A DNA stretch of 64,000 bases from Leptospiraceae bacterium (GTDB lineage Bacteria; Spirochaetota; Leptospiria; Leptospirales; Leptonemataceae), in NCBI GenBank assembly GCA_002717505.1, contig PBEB01000074.1:1-64000 (forward strand). The letters run 5' to 3'. Positions 25,401 to 34,275 of the stretch are shown here, piece after piece. A model generated the notes under the pieces. The model ran no database searches, was not told where the DNA came from, and saw only the letters and a list, made by a program, of their open reading frames with translations. Both the position numbers and the translations under genes were made by a program. Each line of letters opens with the position of its first letter. The first letter of the stretch is position 1.

Positions 25401-27228
25401 TCAGGTTTTTGTAAGCATCTCCCATCGTCTGGACGGGCAGGTGCAGCTTACAGAACCTTATTATCTGGAATGGAAGGTAGAAGATCGGCCCTGGATTCCA
25501 GCTCGAACTGGAGCCGTAGAAGTAGGATTACCCACAAGCACTCGGGAGATTTTACTCACGAAGAATGCAAATCTCTGGAAATCGCTACGAGAAGCGGCCG
25601 CAGGCGATGAGACGGTTCTTCAGGAGTTGCTGGATATTTCGCTGGAGGATTCATCAGAAGATGAGAGCGAAACCGATATTCCTCTTACCGCTGTCCGAGC
25701 CATTGCTCGCATTCCAGATGCTGGACTGGTACATAACATTTTCATGGCCGGGGTTGCCGGTCACCTGGGGAACCTTTCCGCATCTGAGTTGAGAGACCTG
25801 GATCTGGAATTACTTAAAAATGTGAAAAAGGAGGGCATCTCCGCAGATTATTTATACATACTGCTCCGACATCTCTGGGAGATCGCCAGCTCAGATCTCA
25901 ATCGGTCCATTCTGAAATCAGTGTTGCAGAAGATTGGTGGCGAAATGGCCGCTATTCTGGCATTTCGCCTGGAGGAGTGGGAGAACGAAGATCTAAAAGA
26001 AGCTGTAAAGGAAGTGCTGGAGAATCCCTATTTTAACTATTACTCCTTTCGCGGAGAGGATGGTGCCGCTGGCTTCGAGGGACCGGACCTTTCGATGCTA
26101 CCTGTATCCCTTCTGGCGCCCCACAGGGATTTGTTGCGAAACCGTTTAAAAGAAATCTCGGAGACCAGAGCTGACATAGATAGCCTGGTTCCTTTCTGGC
26201 AAATGTTAACCACCCTGGGGGAGCCGCCTGCACTGGAGCTAGTAGCGGAGAAGAATCTTCGTGCCAAGGAATATCTGGAAGGCTCATCCTTTGGCTTTGG
26301 TAAAGATTCTGATGATGAGCCGGAAAGCCCGGATGCATTCTCCGTTCGTCTCGAGCGAAGACTCCGGGTTCAGGAAATGCATAACCGCCTCTTACGAATT
26401 CAGAAAGGAGAGAGCATTCCTCTTTTCAGTGAAGAATGGAAACCGGAACCTTTTCGTCGATCCTGGGTGGGGCTCTGGTCTACGCTTCTCGATTACGGGG
26501 AAGAGGTAACAGGAGACCGCAATGGCTACCAGAAAAGCGTGCTACAGGCGCTGGAAAATAATCTGGAACGGGAAGAAGAGACTTTCAATGGAGATCTCAC
26601 ACTTTCGCTGCGATTTCTCGATTACGTCCTGACTCAAATTTCCGAGGATCCATCCATCGCCGAAGCATCGTCCTCTCTATTTGCCGCGCTGGATGCGCAG
26701 AAACATCGACTTCCTGAAAATGAAAACTTCCGCTCCTTGAAACATAAAGGTCTGCTATCCATCCTTCAATCCGCCTGGAATGACGTGAAAGAGAAGAACT
26801 TTTCAGAAGCACACAGAAAGTGCGACGCAATACTGGCCATGGATCCCTCCATGGGACAGGCTTATTTTCTGAAAGGGAGGCTTATCTGGTTGGAGGAAGG
26901 AATCCAGGCCTATCTGGTGCAGGCCGAGGATTTCTACAAAAAGGCCACAGGGGATCGGGCTGGACTTGCTCGACTCTATAACATGACCGGTTGTGCTTAT
27001 GACGAACTCAAGGACCCTGCGAGAGCCATTCCATTCTTCGAAAAGGCTGCAGCCGAGGTCCCCGAAGAGGCGATGTATATTGCGAACATCGCAGAATGCT
27101 ATTATAAACTGAACAAACCGGAAAAGGCCCTACAATACGCCGGACATGCGAAGAACAAAGGTGCGAATTCTGAGATTATTCAGAAAATTCTAGCCAATTC
27201 CGGTGTCATCTCCGGCGTCGCAGAATAG
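22483..27228 (+). CDS. Giant TPR/beta-propeller protein of unknown function
   Basis: 1581 residues, soluble and acidic, no signal peptide or membrane helix. N-terminal 300 residues are unrecognised. A helical TPR-like part begins near residue 355 (RRAQRSMETGNFARALKQFQEIQ) and runs to about 520. Residues about 570-880 are beta-rich with an LVIVD-like blade (YAGSRDLTTIDVSDPFKPQVLSSL, near 707-735), pointing to a beta-propeller. A long HEAT-like helical part follows (RAIARIPDAGLVHNIFMAG onwards), and the last 140 residues are good TPRs (ARLYNMTGCAYDELKDPARAIPFFEKAA, then IAECYYKLNKPEKALQYA). It faces the SUKH-TPR-LRR gene tail to tail. All domains are protein-interaction modules, so a cytoplasmic scaffold is the simplest reading. 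No enzymatic motif found. Confidence 0.85.
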   Translation: MLLSDLHNSVKDQFLDSVNDALDKGIMDAETIRMLIVSPTEDRSALIIQFSDEYEEFLYLEFVDTDPIGYINISPWLDACDALDSEVGELSDSESAQLKRIRQRHEKVGPAISLETIPEGFRRQRMELLRETMLQEVQSGLRLAAAELAHRFHHVVPIVTKKLVFENEDHNDTVAFCHELGQGPFYHALVHLPEVILTYPFLKFTDKGFVLFYPEGSIQEEDDNEISSVTSFEAEEMRFARMSDDGSDFVFRMKDQFQDWKIDGGHIHEEWGDFSEEELLNGFRRFLQEHPELEIDLQTVPHPVSNRKDFEQWMDRLVEFNLKLGYDQFTAILDMGEEAVEAALAIMPDTYSQKDRLKIRRAQRSMETGNFARALKQFQEIQNLSSHYDPELLYLYSVTGEDHVFEKKLDELQSEGAAKGEVKLPVWLHRVRKNYTDPASLQGLQQELSEFVQEREGYRDQSYALFNLAIVFAGLGKIGEALATIRRVDFTESFLSSIASAELAVHPELVAAWVEMKSEREEAEALSQALREGPEQEEIEDRRKAEESDSELEFVFQSELEHESKVDWADFFGPRRLLRARDETLELLAVDLDAQSVQSIHSIPLEADAGDYSFQLSGNHLFVLRYNSESIVQYDIQDDQFELVATYSHKARNSRYRLIGVHDGHLYASAGPRMEIFAVGETAEVPLSQVLYKLPDESVYFIAGYKNIIYAGSRDLTTIDVSDPFKPQVLSSLAPFSSSTPHEIQFWDHFLLADYLYDIKVPASPRQIDDICRDHAPLRVFGSDSKDALPEHVPGLFSCGDDQGMLRQILHKDGVFSGVRIWQNVMDQEREFPKRSVYPVCSMLCGDRLVAVNRDEIFFFERFPAKVRPTMDGQSLLESSVKGMLQEYSSTDSSEKATVGGIRIILESYGAEIKILPAVSIPSVGSMTPLIEKHLFYSRDNPDFVEGAIVRVDDETLAQFCRSLPELQEMASGQVFVSISHRLDGQVQLTEPYYLEWKVEDRPWIPARTGAVEVGLPTSTREILLTKNANLWKSLREAAAGDETVLQELLDISLEDSSEDESETDIPLTAVRAIARIPDAGLVHNIFMAGVAGHLGNLSASELRDLDLELLKNVKKEGISADYLYILLRHLWEIASSDLNRSILKSVLQKIGGEMAAILAFRLEEWENEDLKEAVKEVLENPYFNYYSFRGEDGAAGFEGPDLSMLPVSLLAPHRDLLRNRLKEISETRADIDSLVPFWQMLTTLGEPPALELVAEKNLRAKEYLEGSSFGFGKDSDDEPESPDAFSVRLERRLRVQEMHNRLLRIQKGESIPLFSEEWKPEPFRRSWVGLWSTLLDYGEEVTGDRNGYQKSVLQALENNLEREEETFNGDLTLSLRFLDYVLTQISEDPSIAEASSSLFAALDAQKHRLPENENFRSLKHKGLLSILQSAWNDVKEKNFSEAHRKCDAILAMDPSMGQAYFLKGRLIWLEEGIQAYLVQAEDFYKKATGDRAGLARLYNMTGCAYDELKDPARAIPFFEKAAAEVPEEAMYIANIAECYYKLNKPEKALQYAGHAKNKGANSEIIQKILANSGVISGVAE

Positions 27229-27543
27229 AGATAGAGCGTACGGACAATCCTGATGCCGGCAAGGGCTGATATGGCGATCCATGGCTACAAATGTGCGAGC
27301 CCTTTGGTTTAAAAAAAGGCAATGCTTCCAATCCCCGGTTTTGATACTAGCCATGATTAAGTGAAGCTATGTTTCTCGGATGATTACAGGGGCTCAGAGA
27401 AGCGCCGGATTTCTGGTGGAACGCATTCTCACGGTATTGCGCGTCCAGGATTGCAGGTCTTGCCTTACAGTGATGCCAGGCCTCGTTTTTCGGCGCAATT
27501 CGCACCTCTAACCTGGGTTTTCCCTTCTGATGGATGGCATTCT
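27229..27543. other. Intergenic region of 315 bp between convergent genes
   Basis: Separates the stops of the two large convergent genes. A plus-strand frame at 27361-27639 reads into the downstream gene antisense and has no protein character. No clean terminator hairpin seen; an A-run at 27311-27317 lies next to a weak CCTTT/AAAGG pairing. Confidence 0.4.
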
Positions 27544-29979
27544 CTAAAGAATGTCCACATCCGGGCGGAGCTTTCGAAATTCAGTTATCTCATCATTCAT
27601 GAGAGCTCCATGGGCGCGTATTCTGCAAAGATACGGTAGATCCTTCAAAGCCAGAAGCCCGGTAATAGAAGGGTTTCCGAATATCACAAGTTCTTCCAGA
27701 CTGCTACAACCGGACAGAGCTTCAATATTTCGAATTTCGTTCTGCTGAATGAAGAGCTCTCTTAACTCGGTAAGGTTCTTCAGTGGGCTCAAATCTTCGA
27801 TGGAATTCTCGATTAGCTCCAACCGACGAAGCCCTTTGAGGGCGGATAGGCATTGAATTCCAGTTAATTCATTGTGGCTGAGATCCAGAGTTCGCAGTGT
27901 GGGAATCTCTGGCAGACTGAGTTCCCCTTTGAGACCATTTTTAGAAAGGTCCACCTTTGCCAGAAGAGGGATGTTTTGCAGAGGAGAAAGGTCCTGAATC
28001 TGATTTTCCTCCAGGTTCAACGTCCGCAGTGCGCCCAGCGAAGATAGGTCAGGCAATTCTTTGATCCCGTTTTTGCGAACCGAAACCCAGTCTGCACGGA
28101 CCAGTCTGGTTAAAGGCTCCAGTGTTTCCAGGTCATTGTCGGAAAGGGAAAGATGATTCTCTTTTCGCAAGTCAAAAAAGCCTTCTTCTGTGGGAACTCC
28201 ATCTTCTATGTCATCCACTTCACTTTCCAGAGCTTCTTTCCATGCATCCGGAAGAGCCTTCCACCAGGTGGTCCAGTCCTGCAACTCTTCTTCGTTCATT
28301 GGCTTTTCCCATGGCCGGGCTGATAGCCACAGTTCCAGATCTTTTCCTTTTGGTTCTTTATCCCAGTGGGGTTCCAGTTCCTGTAGCAACGGAAGATTTC
28401 GCAACTCCAGTGCCGATTTAAGGCCTACAGCTTCCAATGGATTGGAAAAACAGGAGATCTCTTTTAAAAGTGTATTGTTCTTTAAGACGTTTAAATCCCG
28501 AATCTGATTGTCATAGATGTTAATCTCTTTCAGCTCTGGCAATTCTGTAAGGGGTTCCAGCGATTCGATCTGGTTGTCGTTGGCACGCAATTCCCGTAGA
28601 TTCTTTAGGCTGGAAAGGGGGTTCAAATCTGTTACCTCGGTCTTCGCAATGTCCAGGTCCTCCAGTCGCGAGAGAGAGGATAGCTGAGAAATCTCCTTTA
28701 GAGGGTTGCCTTTCAGGCTCAATTTCTTCAGGGCTGGCCAGTTCAGGCCTTCAAGGCTGGAAAGGTTACAGCCTTCTAATGATAGGCTTCGCAGCCTGCG
28801 AAATAGTCTCAGGTCATCCAGATATTCAAGATCAGAATGATCCAGCTTCAGTTCGGTTCGGCGAAGCAGTTTCTGAATGTCCTGCGCATTTACCCTGGAG
28901 GGCTTCTTGTCCATGAGCTCCGCGAGCTGGGATTTTAGTTCCTTGATGGACAGCGATTTCCACCAGCCCAGAAGGTCTTTTTTCTCCTGTGCAGCCAGTG
29001 GCTCTGGAGTGCGATCCATCCATGACAGTACGGAATCAAAGATTCCGCCTGGATTTCCCTTTTCCTTTTCTTCTTTGATACGCTGGACGGTCTGCTCCAG
29101 TCGTTCGGCGTTATCCTGAAACCGAGTGGCGATAAACCCAAAATACTTCGTTGCATCCTTTCGATTATTCAATTGGGCGTAGGCGATGGCGCGATACAGA
29201 AAGGAATAGTATGCGGAGTAATCATCCCAGAGCATGAACATCGAAGCGCTGACTTCATTGGCATAATCGACTAGCTTCTGATATTCCTTCTGGTCCAGGA
29301 AAATGCTCATCAGGTTCAGAGCTGCGGACTTCTCCCCCTCGGCCACGGCCGCTTCGAATATTTCAATTGCCCTGTCGAAGTTCCCGGTATTCTTATAACA
29401 CAGGGCCAGCAGGTTTCTAAGCGCTCCGGGAATCGATTTGAACTGATCGAATACATCGAAATTGACTTCGCCCAGCTCATTCAGACCGGCTTCTATGGTC
29501 TGCGCGCAGGATTCATAATCCTCTGCATCATACAGGGCCCGAGCGCTGGTATGCAGATCCTGATGCTTTTCCGCCGGAGTTTTCTCATCTGGCTTGAGCA
29601 GACTTGCAAGGAAGGAATCCAGTGCGTCGGAGTGCTTCTGGAATCCGCTTTCGTAGTCAAAGAAATAGACGGGCAGCTTCCTGGACTTCAGATCCACCGC
29701 CATGAAAAACGTGCCACCGAGATTAAGAATGTCGCAAAGCGGCCAGAGTCCTTTGCGAGCCTGAAAGTCTTCGCTGTATTCGAATTTATCTGGCAGTTCC
29801 TCGCGGTCTTTAAAAGTGAGCTCTGCTCGCACATCACTGGAAAAGCCGTACAGGTTGGTGGCCGCCATTCCCTCGTAATTCTTCCAGTCACCGGAAGAGA
29901 AAAATTCATGAAGACGCTCCGGCAAGGTAACGTTCCAAGCTTTTTCCAGTGTATCAGGGCTCAGGTTTTTGGAAGGCAT
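27544..29979 (-). CDS. SUKH (SMI1/KNR4)-TPR-LRR multidomain protein
   Basis: 811 residues. Residues 1-130 match the SUKH fold: WNVTLPERLHEFFSSGDWK, LWPLCDILNLGGTFFMAVDL and VYFFDYESGF. TPR-like helices occupy about 140-310 (LCYKNTGNFDRAIEIFEAAV). Then comes a cap with LLGWWKSLSIKEL and six or so leucine-rich repeats of the LxxLxxLxxLxNxI type (about 370-530). A second cap (DWTTWWKALPDAWKEAL) and a second LRR block of about eight repeats run to the end. The two WWK-caps plus LRRs look like an internal duplication. SUKH domains are best known as immunity proteins against polymorphic toxins and as eukaryotic signalling modules. No export signal. Convergent with the giant TPR/propeller gene. Confidence 0.85.
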   Translation of the reverse strand: MPSKNLSPDTLEKAWNVTLPERLHEFFSSGDWKNYEGMAATNLYGFSSDVRAELTFKDREELPDKFEYSEDFQARKGLWPLCDILNLGGTFFMAVDLKSRKLPVYFFDYESGFQKHSDALDSFLASLLKPDEKTPAEKHQDLHTSARALYDAEDYESCAQTIEAGLNELGEVNFDVFDQFKSIPGALRNLLALCYKNTGNFDRAIEIFEAAVAEGEKSAALNLMSIFLDQKEYQKLVDYANEVSASMFMLWDDYSAYYSFLYRAIAYAQLNNRKDATKYFGFIATRFQDNAERLEQTVQRIKEEKEKGNPGGIFDSVLSWMDRTPEPLAAQEKKDLLGWWKSLSIKELKSQLAELMDKKPSRVNAQDIQKLLRRTELKLDHSDLEYLDDLRLFRRLRSLSLEGCNLSSLEGLNWPALKKLSLKGNPLKEISQLSSLSRLEDLDIAKTEVTDLNPLSSLKNLRELRANDNQIESLEPLTELPELKEINIYDNQIRDLNVLKNNTLLKEISCFSNPLEAVGLKSALELRNLPLLQELEPHWDKEPKGKDLELWLSARPWEKPMNEEELQDWTTWWKALPDAWKEALESEVDDIEDGVPTEEGFFDLRKENHLSLSDNDLETLEPLTRLVRADWVSVRKNGIKELPDLSSLGALRTLNLEENQIQDLSPLQNIPLLAKVDLSKNGLKGELSLPEIPTLRTLDLSHNELTGIQCLSALKGLRRLELIENSIEDLSPLKNLTELRELFIQQNEIRNIEALSGCSSLEELVIFGNPSITGLLALKDLPYLCRIRAHGALMNDEITEFRKLRPDVDIL

Positions 29980-30221
29980 GATCTATCTCGCAATTGAAGG
30001 TCTTTAGGATGGAGACCCATGGCAATTTTCAGTGATTCTCGATCAATAAAAATAGGGAGGATTAATAGTTAAAAATACAAAGCAGGAGGAATGTCCCGGG
30101 TGAAGTGTGCTCAGTGACAATGCGTCAGAAGTAAGTGCCAGGATAATTTCCAGTCAATGTTGGATGGAATTCGACAGGAAGTTTTTGGATGGGTCAAGAA
30201 AACTAATGCAAGACTCCTTTT

Positions 30222-30845
30222 TTATTCATGGATCATGCGAAAATGATCCGGCACCGTGGCCGTGGAGTTACTCAGAGTAGATTTGTTCTGGCGAATGGCT
30301 TTGAATCCCAGGGACTCATACAGGGAAAGTGCCGCGGGGTTTTCCGCTGAAACATCCAGCACTAACGTTGAGAATCCGGCCTTCTTGCCTTCCGATACCA
30401 TGTACTGCATTATCTTTCGGCCATTACCCTTGCGACGGTGGTCATGGTGAACCCCCACATGGGCAATACAGTATTCATCCTTCTCTGGTGGCACGATTAT
30501 AGATTCTATCTGCAGTCCTCTTCGCATAATGCCAGGCGCACGAAAGGGCCCATAGTACCGCAGGATCTGCCGGATGGCTACCAGCATGAAGGAAAGACTC
30601 TCGCTCCCTGAAAAGGAGGTGGCCACTCCCACAGGAGTGCCATTGATTTCAGCTACTCTGTGGTTCTTATAACCGAACTCACCCCCGGGTTTTTGAAGAG
30701 TCCGGGATAGAAAATCTATGGCATTTAATTTTGTTTTGTGCGAAAATATATAATCGAAGGCGGCGGGCCCGGAGCTATAGACCAGCGGTGCGATGACCTT
30801 TGCATCGTTCGGGGTAGCGGCTCGAAACACCAGGTTAACAGACAT
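30222..30845 (-). CDS. GNAT family N-acetyltransferase
   Basis: 207 residues. The acetyl-CoA-binding segment HVGVHHDHRRKGNGRKIMQYMVSEGKKAGF follows the R/QxxGxG/A pattern (RRKGNG), and the C-terminal LDVSAENPAALSLYESLGFKAI is the usual GNAT beta6-alpha4 part. Length and layout match small-molecule or protein N-acetyltransferases; the substrate is unknown. It lies 108 bp downstream of the DUF1554 lipoprotein gene on the same strand and could be co-transcribed. Confidence 0.87.
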   Translation of the reverse strand: MSVNLVFRAATPNDAKVIAPLVYSSGPAAFDYIFSHKTKLNAIDFLSRTLQKPGGEFGYKNHRVAEINGTPVGVATSFSGSESLSFMLVAIRQILRYYGPFRAPGIMRRGLQIESIIVPPEKDEYCIAHVGVHHDHRRKGNGRKIMQYMVSEGKKAGFSTLVLDVSAENPAALSLYESLGFKAIRQNKSTLSNSTATVPDHFRMIHE

Positions 30846-30953
30846 ATATTCAGGACCGGATAGGGCTGTCTGATGTCAATTGATACTGAGATGCCTTTTT
30901 TCGAAGGAAAGGTAAGGCAGATTGTTCGGAATGAGCACTGGATGCGAATGTGG

Positions 30954-31670
30954 CTATTGCTGAACGCATATCAGATGCATGTTTGAATTGTTCCAGCCGG
31001 CCGATGTCCCGGTATACAATGCCTGCGTCGTGGTAGCGTGGGAATAGCCAATCCAGCCATTGCTCATCGCTGTCCATCCGTTTGCATCAGACTGCACCCC
31101 ACCCACACCAGGAGCCGGACCTAGAGTCTGCCAGGACCCATGAATGCCGCCCCAGTGCCAACGAGATGGTGGAAGGGAAGTGAACGGGTTGGTAAGGGGG
31201 AACGAGAAAATGCGGTGGGAAGTTGTGGTGCCTATGAGAGCCATGTCATCGGCACGTAAATAAGTCCTGTTGGCTCCCAGAACCCAGTTCGTATGGTCAG
31301 AGGGGTCCGAAGGGGTACAGTCCGCATTGATACAGGCAAATCGCGGGTTGGCGTCCGTGGTTTGAGTTCCCAGGAGGGCCTTGAAAACTCCTGAGTAAGC
31401 CGCGGCCACTGCCTCTGCCTGGCAGATCGCATCTGCTTCGTCGACACCGGCTCCCCCACCCTGCATATTGGCAGGGTAGTTTGTAGCCGTCCGAAAAATT
31501 AGAAACGGTCCAGGGTTCTCCAGGAGCCCGGGATTTGCCTGCAGGAGGGCCATCATCAGTCCAGAATCATCATTCTCAGAGGAATTTGTCTGGAAGGCGG
31601 GGTGCGCCCAGCAGGAAAGGCAAAGGCTTGAGAAAAGCGCAATAGTCAGTAGAAATCGCACAATAGACAT
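30954..31670 (-). CDS. DUF1554 lipoprotein (leptospiral)
   Basis: 238 residues. The N terminus MSIVRFLLTIALFSSLCLSCWA ends in a lipobox (LCLSC) with Cys20 lipidated, as in spirochaetal lipoproteins. The rest is the DUF1554 domain, with a C-type-lectin-like layout: FLIFRTATNYPANMQGGGAGVDEADAICQAEAV, YSGVFKALLGT, NWVLGANRTYLRAD, GWTAMSNGWIGY and the final MHLICVQQ. This family is nearly confined to Leptospira and relatives, where many members are surface or secreted proteins, so it is a strong taxonomic marker. Ligand unknown. Expected location is the outer membrane or surface. A TTGACA lies about 25 bases upstream of the ATG but no matching -10 could be placed. Confidence 0.88.
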   Translation of the reverse strand: MSIVRFLLTIALFSSLCLSCWAHPAFQTNSSENDDSGLMMALLQANPGLLENPGPFLIFRTATNYPANMQGGGAGVDEADAICQAEAVAAAYSGVFKALLGTQTTDANPRFACINADCTPSDPSDHTNWVLGANRTYLRADDMALIGTTTSHRIFSFPLTNPFTSLPPSRWHWGGIHGSWQTLGPAPGVGGVQSDANGWTAMSNGWIGYSHATTTQALYTGTSAGWNNSNMHLICVQQ

Positions 31671-31856
31671 ACTGACTGTTCGATATACTTATCTGTCAAC
31701 CCTATTGATCAGTATAGAGGCGCTTGCCTATTTAACCTGTATGAAAGCAGTGAATCGACCTCAGGAGTAGGGCTTTTCAAGCGGTAACGAGGGGCAATTC
31801 AGGTAGCTCCGCTGGTTGTCGGTTCAGGTGAAAAAAAGCATAGGCTCTGGCCAGGA

Positions 31857-31890
31857 TATTCTAGTACTATAATATTCTAGCGGTAGAATA
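31857..31890 (+). promoter_or_regulatory. PadR promoter with TATTCTA operator repeats
   Basis: TATTCTA occurs at 31857-31863 and 31873-31879, and the second copy forms a perfect inverted repeat TATTCTA-GCGG-TAGAATA with 31884-31890. A TATAAT -10 box sits at 31868-31873, so the operator covers -10 and the start site. The inverted repeat ends five bases before the PadR ATG, fitting autorepression. Confidence 0.68.
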
Positions 31891-31895
31891 GTGCT

Positions 31896-32498
31896 ATGGA
31901 GATCAGTGATACAGAGCTCATGCTTCTGGGATTGGTAGCAGAAATGCCCCGTCACGGCTACGAATTGGAACAGGTAATTGTTCATCGGGCCATGCGTGAA
32001 TGGACTGCCATCGGCTTCTCTTCGATTTACTTCCTCCTCGGAAAGCTTCAGAAGCGAGGGCTGATCAGAGCGTATACGAGTAGAGCTTCTAATAGGACCA
32101 AGGCACAGATCCCTGGAGCTGATTCGCAAATCTCCGACCAGGAATCGGAGCCGAACACGAAGCCTCGAAAGGTGTTCACTGTCTCGAAGAAAGGGATGCG
32201 CATTCTTAAGAATCAAGCTTTGCGATCCCTGAGAGAGATTTCGGCGCATTACTCATCTTTGACACGGGGATTGCTTCAATGGCCCTTCCTGTCCAGGGAA
32301 GAGGCGCTTGCCGCTCTGCAAGATCGCCTGGAAGCCCTGCGAAGCGAGGAAGACCGCCTGTCGGGGCTTCAATTGGACCAGCAGCCATTGCCCGATTACG
32401 AAAATGCGATGTACGATTTTGCATTAAGTCAGATTGAGTCGGAATACGAATGGGTGAAGCGTACGGCTGAGTATATGGAAACGAAACCATGGAATTGA
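31896..32498 (+). CDS. PadR family transcriptional regulator
   Basis: 200 residues. The winged helix is typical of PadR: DTELMLLGLVAEMPRHGYELEQVI, SSIYFLLGKLQKRGLIRAY and KVFTVSKKGMRILKN; a linker of about 25 residues rich in Ser/Lys sits inside the wing region. The C-terminal half is a long coiled helix for dimerisation, as in PadR_C (Vir-like) members. PadR proteins usually repress genes for stress, efflux or aromatic compound handling. The GyrI-like ligand-binding protein is encoded 55 bp downstream and forms a common pairing with PadR. Palindromic TATTCTA repeats overlap its promoter. Confidence 0.9.
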   Translation: MEISDTELMLLGLVAEMPRHGYELEQVIVHRAMREWTAIGFSSIYFLLGKLQKRGLIRAYTSRASNRTKAQIPGADSQISDQESEPNTKPRKVFTVSKKGMRILKNQALRSLREISAHYSSLTRGLLQWPFLSREEALAALQDRLEALRSEEDRLSGLQLDQQPLPDYENAMYDFALSQIESEYEWVKRTAEYMETKPWN

Positions 32499-32553
32499 GG
32501 GTAAGTAAACCGTCTGAAGAATGGGATCGGGCTGAGAAAGATGGAGGAAAGGG

Positions 32554-33162
32554 ATGAATGTAGAAGAATTTCACAACAGACTGAATGAGTTATATAAGCC
32601 TCCATCCGATGGATTCGCATTCGTCAATATTCCTGAAATACGTTATATGGCTATTAGTGGTCACGAGGCGCCGGAACAATCCAGGATTCTGGAGGCTGCC
32701 AAATGGCTTTTTGCTATTGCGCATCTGGTTAAGCCGGATATACGGAAAAGGATGGGAAAGAACTTCGTTGAGCCTCCCATGGAATGCCTGTTCTGGGCAG
32801 ACGATCGTGCAGATTTCGCACAGGGCCGTAGGGAAAAATGGAAATGGAAGGTAATGGTGGTCCTGGTCGATTGGGTGTCTGACCAGCGGTTTGAAGAAGC
32901 GCTGACGGAACTGGAAGCGAAATGGGAATCTGTTCTGGAGCCTCGACCCGAGATCACGGTTTTACAGGAAGGCCGAAGTGTTCAGAGAATGCACGTTGGG
33001 GACTATGCTGGAGTCTCGACTTTGTGCGATGAACTTTATTCTCATTTTTTGCCCGAAAACGAATTGTCTCCATCAGGGCCGTATCACGAAATCTATTTGA
33101 ATGATCCTGCTCGCACCAGTCCAGAAAAGCGTCGAATCATTGTACGCCAGCCGATTAGCTGA
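32554..33162 (+). CDS. GyrI-like small-molecule-binding protein
   Basis: 202 residues with GGAGGAAAGGG directly before the ATG. The fold is the GyrI/SOUL-like domain: IPEIRYMAISGHEAPEQSRILEAAKWLFAIAH at the N terminus, and PSGPYHEIYLNDPARTSPEKRRIIVRQPI at the C terminus, a highly characteristic ending of this subfamily. GyrI-like domains bind planar or cationic ligands and some are hydrolases for cyclopropanoid or other xenobiotics. It is probably co-transcribed with padR and may sense or sequester the same ligand. Confidence 0.87.
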   Translation: MNVEEFHNRLNELYKPPSDGFAFVNIPEIRYMAISGHEAPEQSRILEAAKWLFAIAHLVKPDIRKRMGKNFVEPPMECLFWADDRADFAQGRREKWKWKVMVVLVDWVSDQRFEEALTELEAKWESVLEPRPEITVLQEGRSVQRMHVGDYAGVSTLCDELYSHFLPENELSPSGPYHEIYLNDPARTSPEKRRIIVRQPIS

Positions 33163-33481
33163 GAAGAAGTTGATGCCAGCGATTAGTTTCAAAAGCAATC
33201 TGTAGGCATGGGCGTCTGCTTCCTTCAAGTTGGAACTTCAGGTCAGGGAATAGCCTGGCCGTTATTGTAGATCTCAGAGGGTAGGAGCACTGTCTTTCCC
33301 ATTCACATCGTGAAAACCTCGCGGAGAACACCTTGAAAAGGAGGACCCCCCTGAGGATCCGGCGCATTTTCTCCGTTTCGTTTCGGCGCTCCTCGGGTTG
33401 AATTCTAATCCGGGAGGCCGCTGCTTATCATTCAGGTTGCCACCCAGAGCCCGCTATGTTTAACTTCCTCTGGGGGATAAA
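33163..33481. other. Intergenic region of 319 bp
   Basis: Between the GyrI-like gene and the methyltransferase gene. No RNA gene, clear terminator or promoter recognised; the last 15 bases contain the GGGGG ribosome site of the methyltransferase. Confidence 0.4.
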
Positions 33482-34096
33482 ATGAGAACATGGGAAGAAG
33501 ACTACAAAACCGGTGAGTTACCCTGGGATACTGGAGTTCCTGATCATCACCTGGTTTCCCTGGTGAACAATGGACGAATACGAGCAGGCGCAACTCTAGA
33601 AATTGGATGCGGAACAGGAACGAATGCAATCTGGTTAAGCAATGGGGGATTCAGGGTCCTGGGAATCGACATAGCACCTACAGCAATTGAAATGGCTCGG
33701 AGCAAGGCGGATGGTAGATCGAATCTTGACTTCAGGTGCATGGATTTTCTGGCCGAGGATCTTGGATCCAAATTCGACTTCATTTTTGACCGGGGAACCT
33801 TTCATATTTTTGACTCCGCCGATGAACGAAATTCCTTTGTTAACCGAGTGGCGGAATCGCTGGTTCCAGGGGGACTCTGGCTGAGTTTGATTGGAAGCAC
33901 CGAAGGGCCTCCCCGTGGCCACGGTCCGCCGCGACGCAATGCCCGGGATATCGTGGGTGCACTGGAAGACCACCTGGAGATTGTGGAACTTCGCACTTCT
34001 GAGTTTGAACCCGATATACCCTCATCCGCGAGGGCCTGGATCTGCCTGGCCAGAAAGCGAATGGAACCAGCCCAGATATCCACCAGGTTGCATTAA
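33482..34096 (+). CDS. Class I SAM-dependent methyltransferase
   Basis: 204 residues with GGGGG five bases before the ATG. N-terminal W(E)EDYKTGELPWDTGVPDHHL resembles thiopurine/TehB-type small-molecule methyltransferases. SAM motif I is LEIGCGTGTNAIWLSNGG, with acidic residue ID after FRVLG, and motif post-I MDFLAED; FDFIFDRGTFHIF and LVPGGLWLSLIGS complete the core. Likely substrates are thiols, selenium/tellurium oxyanions or other small electrophiles. An independent gene among accessory functions. Confidence 0.88.
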   Translation: MRTWEEDYKTGELPWDTGVPDHHLVSLVNNGRIRAGATLEIGCGTGTNAIWLSNGGFRVLGIDIAPTAIEMARSKADGRSNLDFRCMDFLAEDLGSKFDFIFDRGTFHIFDSADERNSFVNRVAESLVPGGLWLSLIGSTEGPPRGHGPPRRNARDIVGALEDHLEIVELRTSEFEPDIPSSARAWICLARKRMEPAQISTRLH

Positions 34097-34275
34097 TCCA
34101 TTGAGTTTCAATGCTTCAGCGCTTTACCGTGTAGAAGTGAGTAGACCTTCCAGGCAAATCATCGGCCAGGCAGGAGAAATTCCCGATTCTGGAGAATCAG
34201 GCAAGAATACTGGAGTATCCCATTGGTCGAAAGTGGCCTTCTATGCCTTGCATGTCCTATCAACCGGAGGACAAT

